Origin: an uncultured Gemmatimonadota bacterium
GTDB lineage: Bacteria; Gemmatimonadota; Gemmatimonadetes; Gemmatimonadales; Gemmatimonadaceae
DNA: 19,348 nt
Direction: 5' to 3'
NCBI GenBank assembly: GCA_946480295.1
Contig: CAMLIT010000086.1
Location: forward strand, 1 to 19,348
Shown here: one piece after another, positions 6,834-14,364 of the stretch
How the letters are laid out: each line of letters starts with the position of its first letter
How positions within the stretch are numbered: position 1 is the stretch's first letter
Notes under the pieces: generated by a model
What the model was told of the DNA's origin: nothing
What the model saw: only the letters and a program-made list of their open reading frames with translations
Database searches by the model: none
Translations under genes and position numbers: made by a program

Positions 6834-8723
6834 ATGCCGCCGCGGAAACGCTACCCGATCGGACTCGAGCTTTCGCCTGACGGCGTGGTTCACGCCCGCG
6901 TGTGGGCTCCACGGTGCCGCTCGGTCGAGGTCGTGCTCACGACCCCGGACGGCAGCCCCGGCGCAGCCACTTCACTCGAGAGCGAAGGCGACGGCTACTT
7001 CTCCGGACCCGTACGGGACGCGAGCGTCGGGTCGCTCTATCTCCTGCGGCTCGACGGGGGGCGCTCCTACCCCGATCCCGCGTCGCGATTCCAGCCGGCG
7101 GGCCCGCACGGTCCCTCGCAGGTGGTGGATGCCACGCGCTACCCGTGGACCGACGCCTCGTGGAACGGCGTCGCGCTGCCGGGGCAGGTGATCTACGAGC
7201 TGCACGTCGGGACGTTCACGACGGGGGGCACCTTCCGTGCGGCGATCGAGCAGCTCCCGCATCTCGCGGACACGGGCATCACCGTCGTCGAGATCATGCC
7301 GGTGGCCGAGTTTCCCGGGCGCTTCGGCTGGGGCTACGACGGGGTGGATCTCTACGCGCCCACGCACCTGTACGGCGTGCCCGACGACTTCCGCGCCTTC
7401 GTCGACGCGGCCCACGCCGCGGGGATCGGCGTGATCCTCGACGTCGTCTACAATCACCTCGGCCCGGACGGCTGCTACCTGCGCGAGTTCTCCGACTGGT
7501 ACTTCAGTCGACGGCACAAGACGGAGTGGGGGGACGCGCTCAACTTCGACGAGGAGCATTCGGCGCCGGTGCGCGAGTACGTCCTGACCAACGTCGCCTA
7601 CTGGATCGAGGAGTTCCATCTCGACGGCCTGCGTCTCGACGCGACGCAGCAGATCTTCGACGACTCCGAGCGCCACATCCTGGCGGACATCACCGACACC
7701 GTGCGCCGCGCCGCGCGCGGCCGGCACACGATCGTCGTCGGCGAGAACGAACCGCAGGAGGCGAAGCTCCTGTGCCCCACCGACGCGGGCGGGTACGGAC
7801 TGGACGCCGTGTGGAACGACGACTTCCATCACGCGGCCCGCGTCGCGCTGACGGGGCGCGACGAGGCGTACTACAGCGGGTATCGCGGATCCGCGCAGGA
7901 GCTCGTGTCGGCGGCGAAGTACGGCTTCCTGTACCAGGGCGTGTGGTACGCCTGGCAGCACAAGCGGCGCGGCACGCCGGCGCGCGACATGGCCGCCGAG
8001 CACTTCGTGCAGTTCATCCAGAACCACGACCAGCTCGCGAACTCGATGAGCGGTCGGCGGGTGCGCGAGAGCACGAGCCCGGGGCGCTACCGGGCGATGA
8101 CGGCGCTCCTCCTCCTGCTCCCGCAGACGCCGATGCTCTTCATGGGAGAGGAGTTCGCCGCGTCGGCGCCCTTCCTCTACTTCGCCGATCACAAGCCGGA
8201 GCTCGCGCGCCTCGTGAAGAAGGGGCGCGACGAGTTCCTCGCGCAGTTCCCGAGTCTCTCCACGCCGGAGGGGCGCGCGCAGCTCCCCGACCCCGCCGAT
8301 CCGGAGACCTTCACGCGGTGCAAGCTGGACTGGCTCGAGCGCGTGGCGCACGAGGCGGACGTCGCCCTCCATCGCGACCTGCTCGCGCTGCGACGCAGCG
8401 ATCCCGTGCTGCGCGCGCGCGAGGAGCACATGCTGGACGGCAGCGTGATCACCGACGAGGCGTTCGTCCTCCGCTGGAGCGCTGCGGCCGGCGATCGCCT
8501 GCTCGTCGTGAACCTCGGTCGGCGGCTGCACCCGCATCCCTGGCCGGAGCCGCTCGTCGGCACGCCGGCCGGTGCGCGCTGGCGCGTGTGCTGGTCGTCG
8601 GAGCACCCGCGCTACGGCGGCAATGGAACTCCCCCCCTGGACACGGAGGCCGACGGCTGGTGGATACCGGCCGAAGCCGCCGTCCTGCTCACCATGACTT
8701 CCCATGCGGCGGCTGATCGATAG
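6834..8723 (+). CDS. treZ: Malto-oligosyltrehalose trehalohydrolase (TreZ)
   Basis: This GH13 enzyme releases trehalose from the maltooligosyl-trehalose made by TreY. From the ATG at 6834 it is 629 residues, near the family norm. An N-terminal beta-sandwich (about 10-105) precedes the barrel, which opens with IYELHVGTFTTGGTF (120-134). GH13 regions are intact: DVVYNH (203-208), GLRLDA with nucleophile Asp269, VVGENE with the likely acid/base Glu304, and QNHDQ with Asp399. RFGWGYDGVDLYAP (163-176) is typical of TreZ rather than of glycogen branching enzyme. The reading frame is open back to 6642, but those 64 upstream codons are Arg-rich and unlike the family, so the ATG at 6834 is preferred although no good Shine-Dalgarno sequence is visible. 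Its last 20 bp overlap the debranching-enzyme gene. No treY lies in the window. Confidence 0.93.
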   Translation: MPPRKRYPIGLELSPDGVVHARVWAPRCRSVEVVLTTPDGSPGAATSLESEGDGYFSGPVRDASVGSLYLLRLDGGRSYPDPASRFQPAGPHGPSQVVDATRYPWTDASWNGVALPGQVIYELHVGTFTTGGTFRAAIEQLPHLADTGITVVEIMPVAEFPGRFGWGYDGVDLYAPTHLYGVPDDFRAFVDAAHAAGIGVILDVVYNHLGPDGCYLREFSDWYFSRRHKTEWGDALNFDEEHSAPVREYVLTNVAYWIEEFHLDGLRLDATQQIFDDSERHILADITDTVRRAARGRHTIVVGENEPQEAKLLCPTDAGGYGLDAVWNDDFHHAARVALTGRDEAYYSGYRGSAQELVSAAKYGFLYQGVWYAWQHKRRGTPARDMAAEHFVQFIQNHDQLANSMSGRRVRESTSPGRYRAMTALLLLLPQTPMLFMGEEFAASAPFLYFADHKPELARLVKKGRDEFLAQFPSLSTPEGRAQLPDPADPETFTRCKLDWLERVAHEADVALHRDLLALRRSDPVLRAREEHMLDGSVITDEAFVLRWSAAAGDRLLVVNLGRRLHPHPWPEPLVGTPAGARWRVCWSSEHPRYGGNGTPPLDTEADGWWIPAEAAVLLTMTSHAAADR

Positions 8724-10830
8724 GGTGGTGCGCCCGCTGGACATTCCGCGGGGCGCGGACAACGGGGCGGCGAAGCTCGTCGGCTCCGAGTGGCTGGTGA
8801 CGAACGGCCTTGGCGGCTACGCGTCGAGCACCGTCGCCGGCGTGATCACGCGCCGTTATCACGGGCTGCTCGTCGCGGCGCTCCCCAATCCACTCGGCCG
8901 CACGCTGATGCTCAACCATCTCGGGGAACGGCTCTGCCTCCCGGACGGGCGGTTCACCTACCTCAGCGCCGTCGAGCAGGCGGGCGGCCGGCTCGATCCG
9001 GACATCGCGAGCCGGCTCGCCGACTTCCGTCTCGAGGCCGGGCTCCCCGTCTGGCGCTACGACTGGGAGGGCGTGCAGGTCGAGCGGCGGGTGCTCATGC
9101 CGCACAAGCAGAACACCGTGTGCATCATCTACCGGCTGCTGAGCGGCGACGCGGTGGATCTCGAGCTGCATCCGGCGGTGCACTTCCGCGCCTACGAGGA
9201 TCCGGTCAACACGCCGCTGCAGTCGCCGCAGCGCGTGCGCTACGAATTCCTCACCTCCGGCCGGCTGCACGAGATCCGCGTCGAGTCGCCGCTCGCGCTC
9301 CCGGCGCTGCAGATGTGCGTCCTCGACGCGCCGTCGTCGTTCACGGCCGACGCGCGCGTCACCAGCGAGTTCCTGTATCCGGTGGAGGAGAGCCGCGGCT
9401 ACCAGTTCCGCGGCACGCTCTGGGCGCCGGGCCACCTCACCGTGCGGCTGACGAAGGACGCGCCGGTGAGCTTCGTGGCCAGCACGGAACCGGAGGACGT
9501 GATGCTGGCGATGTCGCCGGCGGAGATGCTGCAGCGGGAGGTCGAGCGCCGGCGGCGGCTCATCTCCGCGGCCGCGCCCGCCGCTCGCGACGAGGTCGCG
9601 TCGGAGCTCGTGCTCGCCGCGGACCAGTTCATCTTCACGCCGATCGGACGAGCGGCGGACACCGCGCGGGCCGCCGCGACGGGCGACGAGATCCGCTCGG
9701 TGATCGCGGGCTACCACTGGTTCACCGACTGGGGCCGTGACACGATGATCAGCCTGGAGGGGCTGACGCTGGTCACGGGGCGGCAGCGCGAGGCGGCGTT
9801 CATCCTCCGCACCTTCGCGCATTACGTCCGCGAGGGGCTCATCCCGAACATGTTCCCCGACGGCAGCAACGAGGGACTGTATCACACGGCCGACGCGACG
9901 CTGTGGTTCTTCCACGCGCTGCACCGGTACGTCGCGTGGACGGACGACCGCTTCATGCTCGTGCAGCTCCTGCCGACGCTGCAGGAGATCGTGGCGCGCC
10001 ACGTCGGCGGCACGCGCTTCGGCATCGGCGTCGATCCGAAGGACGGCCTGCTGCGCCAGGGCGCCGAGGGCTATCAGCTCACGTGGATGGACGCGAAGGT
10101 CGAGGACTGGGTCGTGACGCCGCGCCGCGGGAAGGCGGTGGAGATCAACGCGCTCTGGTACAACGCGCTGCGGCTGCTCGAGACGTGGCTCCGCGAGGAG
10201 CGCGGCGACGCGGGCGCGCGCGAGATCGCCGAACGCGCGGAGCAGGTGCGCGCCTCGTTCAATGCGCGCTTCTGGATCCCGGAGCGCGGCTATCTCTACG
10301 ACTACGTGGACGGCGAGCACGGCGACTGCGCGCAGTGCCGCCCCAACCAGATCTTCTCGATCTCGCTCGACCACCCGGTGCTCGAGCAGGAGCGGTGGGA
10401 GTCGGTGCTGCACGTCGTATCGGAGCGGCTGCTCACGCCGGTGGGCCTGCGGTCACTCGCGCCGCGCGAGGGGGACTACAAGCAGCGCTACTTCGGCGAC
10501 CTGCGGGCGCGCGACGCGGCCTACCACCAGGGCACCGTGTGGGGGTGGCTCATCGGGCCGTGGATCGACGCCTGGCTGCGCGTGCACCCGGGCGACACCG
10601 AGGGCGCGCGATCGTTCCTGTCGGGATGCATCGCGGCGCTCGACGAGTTCGGCATCGGCACGATCGGCGAGATCTTCGATGCCGAGCCGCCGTACACGCC
10701 GCGCGGATGCATCGCGCAGGCGTGGAGCGTGGCGGAGGTGCTGCGGTGCTGGGCGCGTACGGCGGCGCCCGGGACGGCGCGCGCGCAGGGCGGGCGGCGG
10801 CAGACGGCGAGGGAGAAGACCAGGCGATAG
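8704..10830 (+). CDS. Glycogen debranching enzyme (amylo-alpha-1,6-glucosidase family)
   Basis: The 708-residue protein hydrolyses alpha-1,6 branch stubs in glycogen-like glucans. It has the archaeal/bacterial two-domain layout: an N-terminal beta-rich domain (about 20-280) starting with EWLVTNGLGGYASST (29-43), and a C-terminal (alpha/alpha)6-barrel GDE domain (about 300-685). Typical motifs are WFTDWGRDTMISLEGL (339-354), LIPNMFPDG (379-387), TWMDAK with likely catalytic Asp463, YHQGTVWGWLIGPW (607-620) and GEIFDAEPP (655-663). The ATG at 8704 lies inside the end of treZ in another frame (20-bp overlap), so translation is probably coupled. The last 25 residues are a basic tail. In this operon it would supply linear maltodextrins for trehalose synthesis by TreY/TreZ; that pathway link is inference. 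Confidence 0.93.
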   Translation: MRRLIDRVVRPLDIPRGADNGAAKLVGSEWLVTNGLGGYASSTVAGVITRRYHGLLVAALPNPLGRTLMLNHLGERLCLPDGRFTYLSAVEQAGGRLDPDIASRLADFRLEAGLPVWRYDWEGVQVERRVLMPHKQNTVCIIYRLLSGDAVDLELHPAVHFRAYEDPVNTPLQSPQRVRYEFLTSGRLHEIRVESPLALPALQMCVLDAPSSFTADARVTSEFLYPVEESRGYQFRGTLWAPGHLTVRLTKDAPVSFVASTEPEDVMLAMSPAEMLQREVERRRRLISAAAPAARDEVASELVLAADQFIFTPIGRAADTARAAATGDEIRSVIAGYHWFTDWGRDTMISLEGLTLVTGRQREAAFILRTFAHYVREGLIPNMFPDGSNEGLYHTADATLWFFHALHRYVAWTDDRFMLVQLLPTLQEIVARHVGGTRFGIGVDPKDGLLRQGAEGYQLTWMDAKVEDWVVTPRRGKAVEINALWYNALRLLETWLREERGDAGAREIAERAEQVRASFNARFWIPERGYLYDYVDGEHGDCAQCRPNQIFSISLDHPVLEQERWESVLHVVSERLLTPVGLRSLAPREGDYKQRYFGDLRARDAAYHQGTVWGWLIGPWIDAWLRVHPGDTEGARSFLSGCIAALDEFGIGTIGEIFDAEPPYTPRGCIAQAWSVAEVLRCWARTAAPGTARAQGGRRQTAREKTRR

Positions 10831-10852
10831 CCAGGATCGCCATCGGTCCGTC

Positions 10853-10875
10853 CGGCGCCAGTCGCCCTGGCGCCG
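10853..10875. terminator. Bidirectional hairpin between the debranching enzyme and the Arg/Asp-repeat gene
   Basis: CGGCGCCAG (10853-10861) pairs perfectly with CTGGCGCCG (10867-10875) across a 5-nt loop. It sits in the 64-bp gap between two convergent genes, 22 bp after the stop of the debranching enzyme. There is no T-run, but a perfect 9-bp stem works on both strands. Confidence 0.55.
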
Positions 10876-10894
10876 CCCGCCCGCGCGGAAGCGC

Positions 10895-11344
10895 CTAACG
10901 TCCCTTGCGATCGCGGCGCAGGTCCCGCGCGTCGTGCCGCGTATCGCGGCGGTCGCGCCTGACGTCGTGCCGGTCGCGCGCCGCGTCGCGGCGATCCCCG
11001 CGCAGGTCGCGGCGGTCCGCGCGCAGGTCCTTCCGCTGCGCCTTCGCGCCGCTCCTGTCCCCTTCCCTCCGCTCCTGACGGAGCGCGCGCGCGTCGCGCT
11101 TCACGTCGCGGCGGTCCGCCCGGCGATCCGCGCGATCGCTGCGCACGTCGTGCCGATCGCCGCGCACATCGCGCCGGTCATTCCGAAGGTCGCGCGCATC
11201 CCTGCGCATGTTCCGGTTCGCCGCGACGGGCGCGGGAGCGTGCAGCGACGGATTGCCGGGCTGCGCGGGCGCCTGGGCACCGGCAGCGAGGGTGACACCG
11301 GCGAGCAGTGCGGACGCGGTGACGAGGACTCTGACTGAACGCAT
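10895..11344 (-). CDS. Exported Arg/Asp heptad-repeat protein of unknown function
   Basis: I do not recognise a named family for this 149-residue protein. A signal peptide covers residues 1-23 (VRVLVTASALLAGVTLAAGA, cleavage near AGA or AQA). A short Pro/Ala/Asn linker follows (24-45). Residues 46-149 are almost wholly Arg and Asp in heptads of the form [L/V/A/T]-R-x-D-R-x-D, for example LRADRRDLRGDRRD at 107-120. About 13 heptads occur, with one irregular Gly/Ser/Ala/Lys break near 95-104. In a helix the Arg and Asp positions fall on roughly opposite faces. The start is ATG 11344, chosen because GGAG (11353-11356) is 8 nt upstream; a GTG at 11353 is the alternative. The gene is divergent from the YceI gene and stands alone. 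Similar Arg/Asp-rich exported proteins exist in other bacteria, without a known job as far as I recall. Confidence 0.75.
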   Translation of the reverse strand: MRSVRVLVTASALLAGVTLAAGAQAPAQPGNPSLHAPAPVAANRNMRRDARDLRNDRRDVRGDRHDVRSDRADRRADRRDVKRDARALRQERREGDRSGAKAQRKDLRADRRDLRGDRRDAARDRHDVRRDRRDTRHDARDLRRDRKGR

Positions 11345-11352
11345 GGGGCACA

Positions 11353-11356
11353 CTCC
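11353..11356 (-). promoter_or_regulatory. Ribosome binding site deciding the start of the Arg/Asp-repeat gene
   Basis: GGAG on the minus strand is 8 nt before ATG 11344 and overlaps the alternative GTG at 11353, which makes the ATG the better start. Confidence 0.55.
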
Positions 11357-11723
11357 ACAGTGATGGGCCGGGAGCCCGGTGATGCGGCGACGAGCCGCTG
11401 TCTGGGAGTGAAGACGAGCTGGGTAGTTCCCCGTTAAATGCGTGCGCTGCGGCCCAGCGCGCGTGTGACGGCGCGCACCGGCGCGGCTGTGGCTGGCTCA
11501 CGATGCCAGCGTGGGCGCTCGGGATTCGCGGCGTTGTGAGGCGACGCCCGACAAACGCGTGGTGCATGGGCCCCGGCCTCTCCTCACCGACTGCCTCACG
11601 AAAGTTCCTCTCGCGGACGACAGAAGCCGTGTTGGGCCAGACCTAGCTTCTCCCGCACAAGAAGGACGTCGGCTCGACGACACGCGACGCACCATCCCCT
11701 ACCGCGACGGCTCGAGCCTCGAA
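11357..11723. other. Gene-free divergent intergenic region
   Basis: About 370 bp separate the Arg/Asp-repeat gene (minus) from the YceI gene (plus), so promoters for both should lie here. I see only short GC-rich inverted repeats and no convincing sigma-70 boxes, tRNA or other RNA gene. GGGGAACT on the minus strand (11425-11432) resembles an ECF-type -35 box but has no clear -10 partner. Confidence 0.4.
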
Positions 11724-11738
11724 GAGGAGAATCCCCCG

Positions 11739-12353
11739 ATGATGAAAAGCACGCTGACGAGCCTCGCGCTCCTCGCACTGGCTGGCTCATTCGCCCAGGC
11801 GCAGTCGACCGTTCGCCTGTCCGCTCGCTCCGACAGCAAGCTCCTGCTGCAGGGCGGCTCGAACCTGCACGGCTGGGAGTGCAAGTCCGCCGCGATCGAC
11901 GCGACGATCGACGCCGATCCGTCGTTCAGGACGACCGCCGACTTCGCGAAGGCGCTGGCGAAGGCCGAGATCAGGATCCCCGTGACGAGCCTGAAGTGCG
12001 AGCACGGCGGCATGGACAAGAACATGTACAAGGCGCTCAAGGTCGAGAAGGCGCCGACGATCAGCTACACCGTCGCGAGCTTCCAGTCGACGCCGGGCGC
12101 GGCGAACGCGTACACGGTGGACGCCGTCGGCAAGCTCCAGATCGCCGGCGAGGAGCGCACCGTCCGGATCGAGATGACCGCCGAGCGGCTCGCCGACGGG
12201 ACGGTCAAGGCGCAGGGCAGCGTGCCCATCCTGATGACCGATTACGGCATCCAGCCGCCGACCGCGATGTTCGGGACGCTGAAGACCGACAACAAGGTCG
12301 TCGTGAAGTTCGAGCTCTATGTCAACGCGTCGCAGGCGGTCGCCAGCCGATAG
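11739..12353 (+). CDS. YceI-like periplasmic lipid/quinone-binding protein
   Basis: The 204-residue protein has a signal peptide (KSTLTSLALLALAGSFAQA, cleaved before QSTV) and one YceI domain, a lipocalin-like beta-barrel that in known members binds polyisoprenoid chains such as ubiquinone in the periplasm. Typical are GGSNLHGWECKSA (36-48), IRIPVTSLKCEHGGMDKNMY (83-102), PTISYTVASF and the closing strand KVVVKFELYV. Two Met codons begin it (11739 and 11742); GAGGAGA at 11724-11730 is at good spacing. The open frame extends further upstream to 11511, but that part has no signal peptide and reads as random. The next gene, 74 bp on, encodes an outer-membrane barrel, and the two are probably co-transcribed. 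Bound ligand and exact function cannot be read from sequence. Confidence 0.88.
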   Translation: MMKSTLTSLALLALAGSFAQAQSTVRLSARSDSKLLLQGGSNLHGWECKSAAIDATIDADPSFRTTADFAKALAKAEIRIPVTSLKCEHGGMDKNMYKALKVEKAPTISYTVASFQSTPGAANAYTVDAVGKLQIAGEERTVRIEMTAERLADGTVKAQGSVPILMTDYGIQPPTAMFGTLKTDNKVVVKFELYVNASQAVASR

Positions 12354-12427
12354 CCCACGCGATCCGTACCGCCACTCGCTGCTTTCCGTTGCACCCCCAC
12401 CAGATACCGAGCGTGATCGGAGATCGT

Positions 12428-13819
12428 ATGAGACACACTTCCAGGCTTGCCGCAGCCGCGCTGCTGCTCCCCCTCTTCGCCCTGCCGGCGTTCGCGCAGC
12501 AGGAGGGCACGACGGGGACGAGCACCGCGTCGAACGATACGGCCGCGAGCACCGCGGCGAAGAAGGGTGAGGCGTCGCAGTCCGCGGCGATGCTGGTGCC
12601 GCCGACCGTCATCCAGCACTACCGGCCGAACGACCAGCGCGGCATCAACGTCTTCGAGCCGCCGAAGCAGGACACGGTCGGCTACGACGGCTTCAAGCTG
12701 AACTTCGGCGCCGCGTTCGCCCAGGAGTTCCAGACGCTGCAGCACAGCAACACGGCCACCGCGGTGGTGGTGAACGGGGCGAACCAGAACCAGCTCGTCC
12801 AGATCGGCAACGGCTTCAACAACGCGGTGGCCAACCTGTACGTGAACGCGCAGATCGCCCCGGGGATCCGGGTGGCGATGACGAGCTACCTCTCGGCGCG
12901 GCACCATCAGGAGACGTGGGTGAAGGACGGCTACGCCCTCATCGACGCGTCGCCGATCGACAACCCGCTCCTCAACGGCATCATGAAGTACACGACCCTG
13001 AAGGTCGGGCACTTCCAGATCGACTACGGCGACCAGCAGGCGCGCCGCACGGACAACGGCGAGGCGATGTACAACCCGTTCGTCGGCAACCTGATCATGG
13101 ATGCCTTCACGACGGAGATCGGGGGCGAGGTGTTCCTCCGCAGCAACGGCTATCTCGCGATGGGCGGCATCACGGGCGGCGAGGTGCACGGGCAGGTGAC
13201 GGCGCCGCAGAAGCGCAGCGCGAGCTTCCTGGGCAAGATCGGCTTCGACAAGCAGCCCACGACGAACCTGCGCGTCCGGCTCACCGGCTCGGTCTACGCC
13301 AACGCGCAGTCGGCGAGCAACACGCTCTACACCGGTGACCGCGGCGGCTCGCCCTACTACGACGTGCTGGAGAACCAGGACGCGACGAGCGCGGCGTGGT
13401 CCGGCAACCTCCGCAGCGGCCTGAACTTCTCGAACAGCGTCCACGCCTACGTCGTGAACCCGTTCGTCAAGCTCGGTGGGCTGGAGTACTTCGGCAACTT
13501 CGAGACGGCCACGGGCCGCAGCGCGTCGGAGACGGCGAACCGCACCATGCGCCAGATCGACAACGACCTGGTCTACCGCTTCCTCGAGGACAAGCTCTAC
13601 GTCGGTGGCCGGTACAACACCGTGAACGGCACGCTGCAGGGCTACACCCACGACATCAACATCAACCGCACGAGCTTCGCCGGCGGCTGGTTCGTCACCC
13701 CGCTGATGCTCACGAAGGTCGAGTACGTGAAGCAGTTCTACAACGAGTTCAACCCGACCGACATCCGCAATGGCGGCCAGTTCAAGGGCTTCGTGGTCTC
13801 GGCGGTGCTGGCATTCTGA
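12428..13819 (+). CDS. Outer-membrane beta-barrel (porin-like) protein
   Basis: This 463-residue protein has a clear signal peptide (RHTSRLAAAALLLPLFALPAFA, cleaved before QQEG). A low-complexity Thr/Ala/Ser linker (24-55) is followed by about 400 residues of alternating hydrophobic/polar strands rich in Gly, Asn and aromatic residues. The chain ends in SAVLAF; a terminal Phe is the usual signal for outer-membrane assembly. Motifs such as YDGFKLNFGAAFAQEFQTL (80-98), TTLKVGHFQIDYGD and NPFVKLGGLEYFGNFETATG look like a porin of 14-18 strands, but I cannot place it in a named family. GGAG at 12419-12422 lies 5 nt before the ATG at 12428. It is the second gene after the YceI protein and is followed by a heptamer repeat array and a strong hairpin. 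A role in uptake of a small solute or in envelope stress is possible. Confidence 0.82.
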   Translation: MRHTSRLAAAALLLPLFALPAFAQQEGTTGTSTASNDTAASTAAKKGEASQSAAMLVPPTVIQHYRPNDQRGINVFEPPKQDTVGYDGFKLNFGAAFAQEFQTLQHSNTATAVVVNGANQNQLVQIGNGFNNAVANLYVNAQIAPGIRVAMTSYLSARHHQETWVKDGYALIDASPIDNPLLNGIMKYTTLKVGHFQIDYGDQQARRTDNGEAMYNPFVGNLIMDAFTTEIGGEVFLRSNGYLAMGGITGGEVHGQVTAPQKRSASFLGKIGFDKQPTTNLRVRLTGSVYANAQSASNTLYTGDRGGSPYYDVLENQDATSAAWSGNLRSGLNFSNSVHAYVVNPFVKLGGLEYFGNFETATGRSASETANRTMRQIDNDLVYRFLEDKLYVGGRYNTVNGTLQGYTHDININRTSFAGGWFVTPLMLTKVEYVKQFYNEFNPTDIRNGGQFKGFVVSAVLAF

Positions 13820-13823
13820 AAGG

Positions 13824-13879
13824 CAGTGACTAGGAACTAGGAACTAGGAACCAGGAACTAGGAACTAGGAACTCGTGAC
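13824..13879. repeat. TAGGAAC heptanucleotide tandem array
   Basis: Eight consecutive 7-bp units keep perfect phase. Three TAGGAAC units (13831-13851), one CAGGAAC (13852-13858) and two more TAGGAAC (13859-13872) are flanked by degenerate units CAGTGAC (13824-13830) and TCGTGAC (13873-13879). The array starts 5 bp after the stop of the barrel-protein gene and precedes its hairpin terminator. The unit is AT-richer than the surroundings. Confidence 0.85.
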
Positions 13880-13891
13880 TGGTCTGGTGGG

Positions 13892-13927
13892 GGAAGGGTC
13901 GGGGCGCGAGAGCGTTCCGGCCCTTCC
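13892..13927 (+). terminator. 16-bp hairpin with GAGA tetraloop after the barrel-protein gene
   Basis: Bases 13892-13907 pair with 13912-13927 over 16 consecutive pairs (three G-U), closed by the GNRA-type tetraloop GAGA (13908-13911). The outer arms are GGAAGGG and CCCTTCC. G-U pairs form only in plus-strand RNA; the minus strand would have C-A mismatches, so it acts best as the end of the YceI/barrel operon. A short T/C-rich tail follows (13928-13936), without a full T-run. Confidence 0.7.
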
Positions 13928-13969
13928 TCTCGTTCGGCGTGCACTCGCGCGCCGAATCCGCGCTGCGAC

Positions 13970-14329
13970 TCAGCCGTGCGCGGCTTCGACCTCCGCCTCC
14001 GTCACGTCGGTGATCGTCGCCGTCGGCGCGTTGCGCGTCACGGAGGCGATCCCGTTCTCCAGCGACTTGCTCGAGGAGTACATCTCGCTTCTTCCGAGCA
14101 CGTCACCGGCCGCCGACTTCAGGACGAAATACGGCTTGTCGTTCTTGCCGACCTTGCGCTCGAAGAGCGCGTCGTTCGCCGCGCTGACCTTCGTCTCGGC
14201 GATGGCGGCGGTCGCGGCATCCTTCGTCGCGTGGATGCCGCTCGTGAGGATGATCTCGCCGTTGCCCGCCTTCAGGTTGAAGACGAAGCGTCCGTTGCCG
14301 GCGTTCTTGATCTCGAAATGTGCGGTCAT
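13970..14329 (-). CDS. YegP-like DUF1508 (UPF0339) protein
   Basis: The 119-residue protein consists of two DUF1508 repeats. The first is at about 4-50 (FEIKNAGNGRFVFNLKAGNG, then ILTSGIHATKDAATAAI). The second is at about 54-103 (FERKVGKNDKPYFVLKSAAG, then VLGRSEMYSSSKSLENGIAS). Each repeat has the family pattern of a strand pair with a Phe-x-Leu-Lys core followed by S-x-x-Y or S-x-x-H and a helix. Family members such as YegP are small soluble proteins of unknown function. The last 16 residues are Thr/Glu/Ala-rich. The ATG at 14329 fits the domain start, with a GGGG at 7-10 nt upstream as weak ribosome site. It follows the YidB-like gene by 35 bp on the same strand, so the two are probably one transcript. 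Confidence 0.88.
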   Translation of the reverse strand: MTAHFEIKNAGNGRFVFNLKAGNGEIILTSGIHATKDAATAAIAETKVSAANDALFERKVGKNDKPYFVLKSAAGDVLGRSEMYSSSKSLENGIASVTRNAPTATITDVTEAEVEAAHG

Positions 14330-14364
14330 GGCATGCCCCGTCGGTTGGGGACGAGCTCGCGTAT

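Noticed and set aside
6972..10413. Long minus-strand frames opposite treZ and the debranching enzyme (6972-8762 and 8689-10413)
   Set aside because: Antisense shadows; the plus strand carries all catalytic motifs of both enzymes.
10262..11338. Plus-strand frame with periodic Val/Ala/Pro pattern opposite the Arg/Asp-repeat gene
   Set aside because: The periodicity is the complement of the Arg/Asp heptads. The minus-strand frame has a signal peptide and a ribosome site, this one has neither.
11405..11432. ECF-sigma-like promoter (GGGGAACT on the minus strand) for the Arg/Asp-repeat gene
   Set aside because: Only the -35 resembles a known pattern; no matching -10 at the right spacing.
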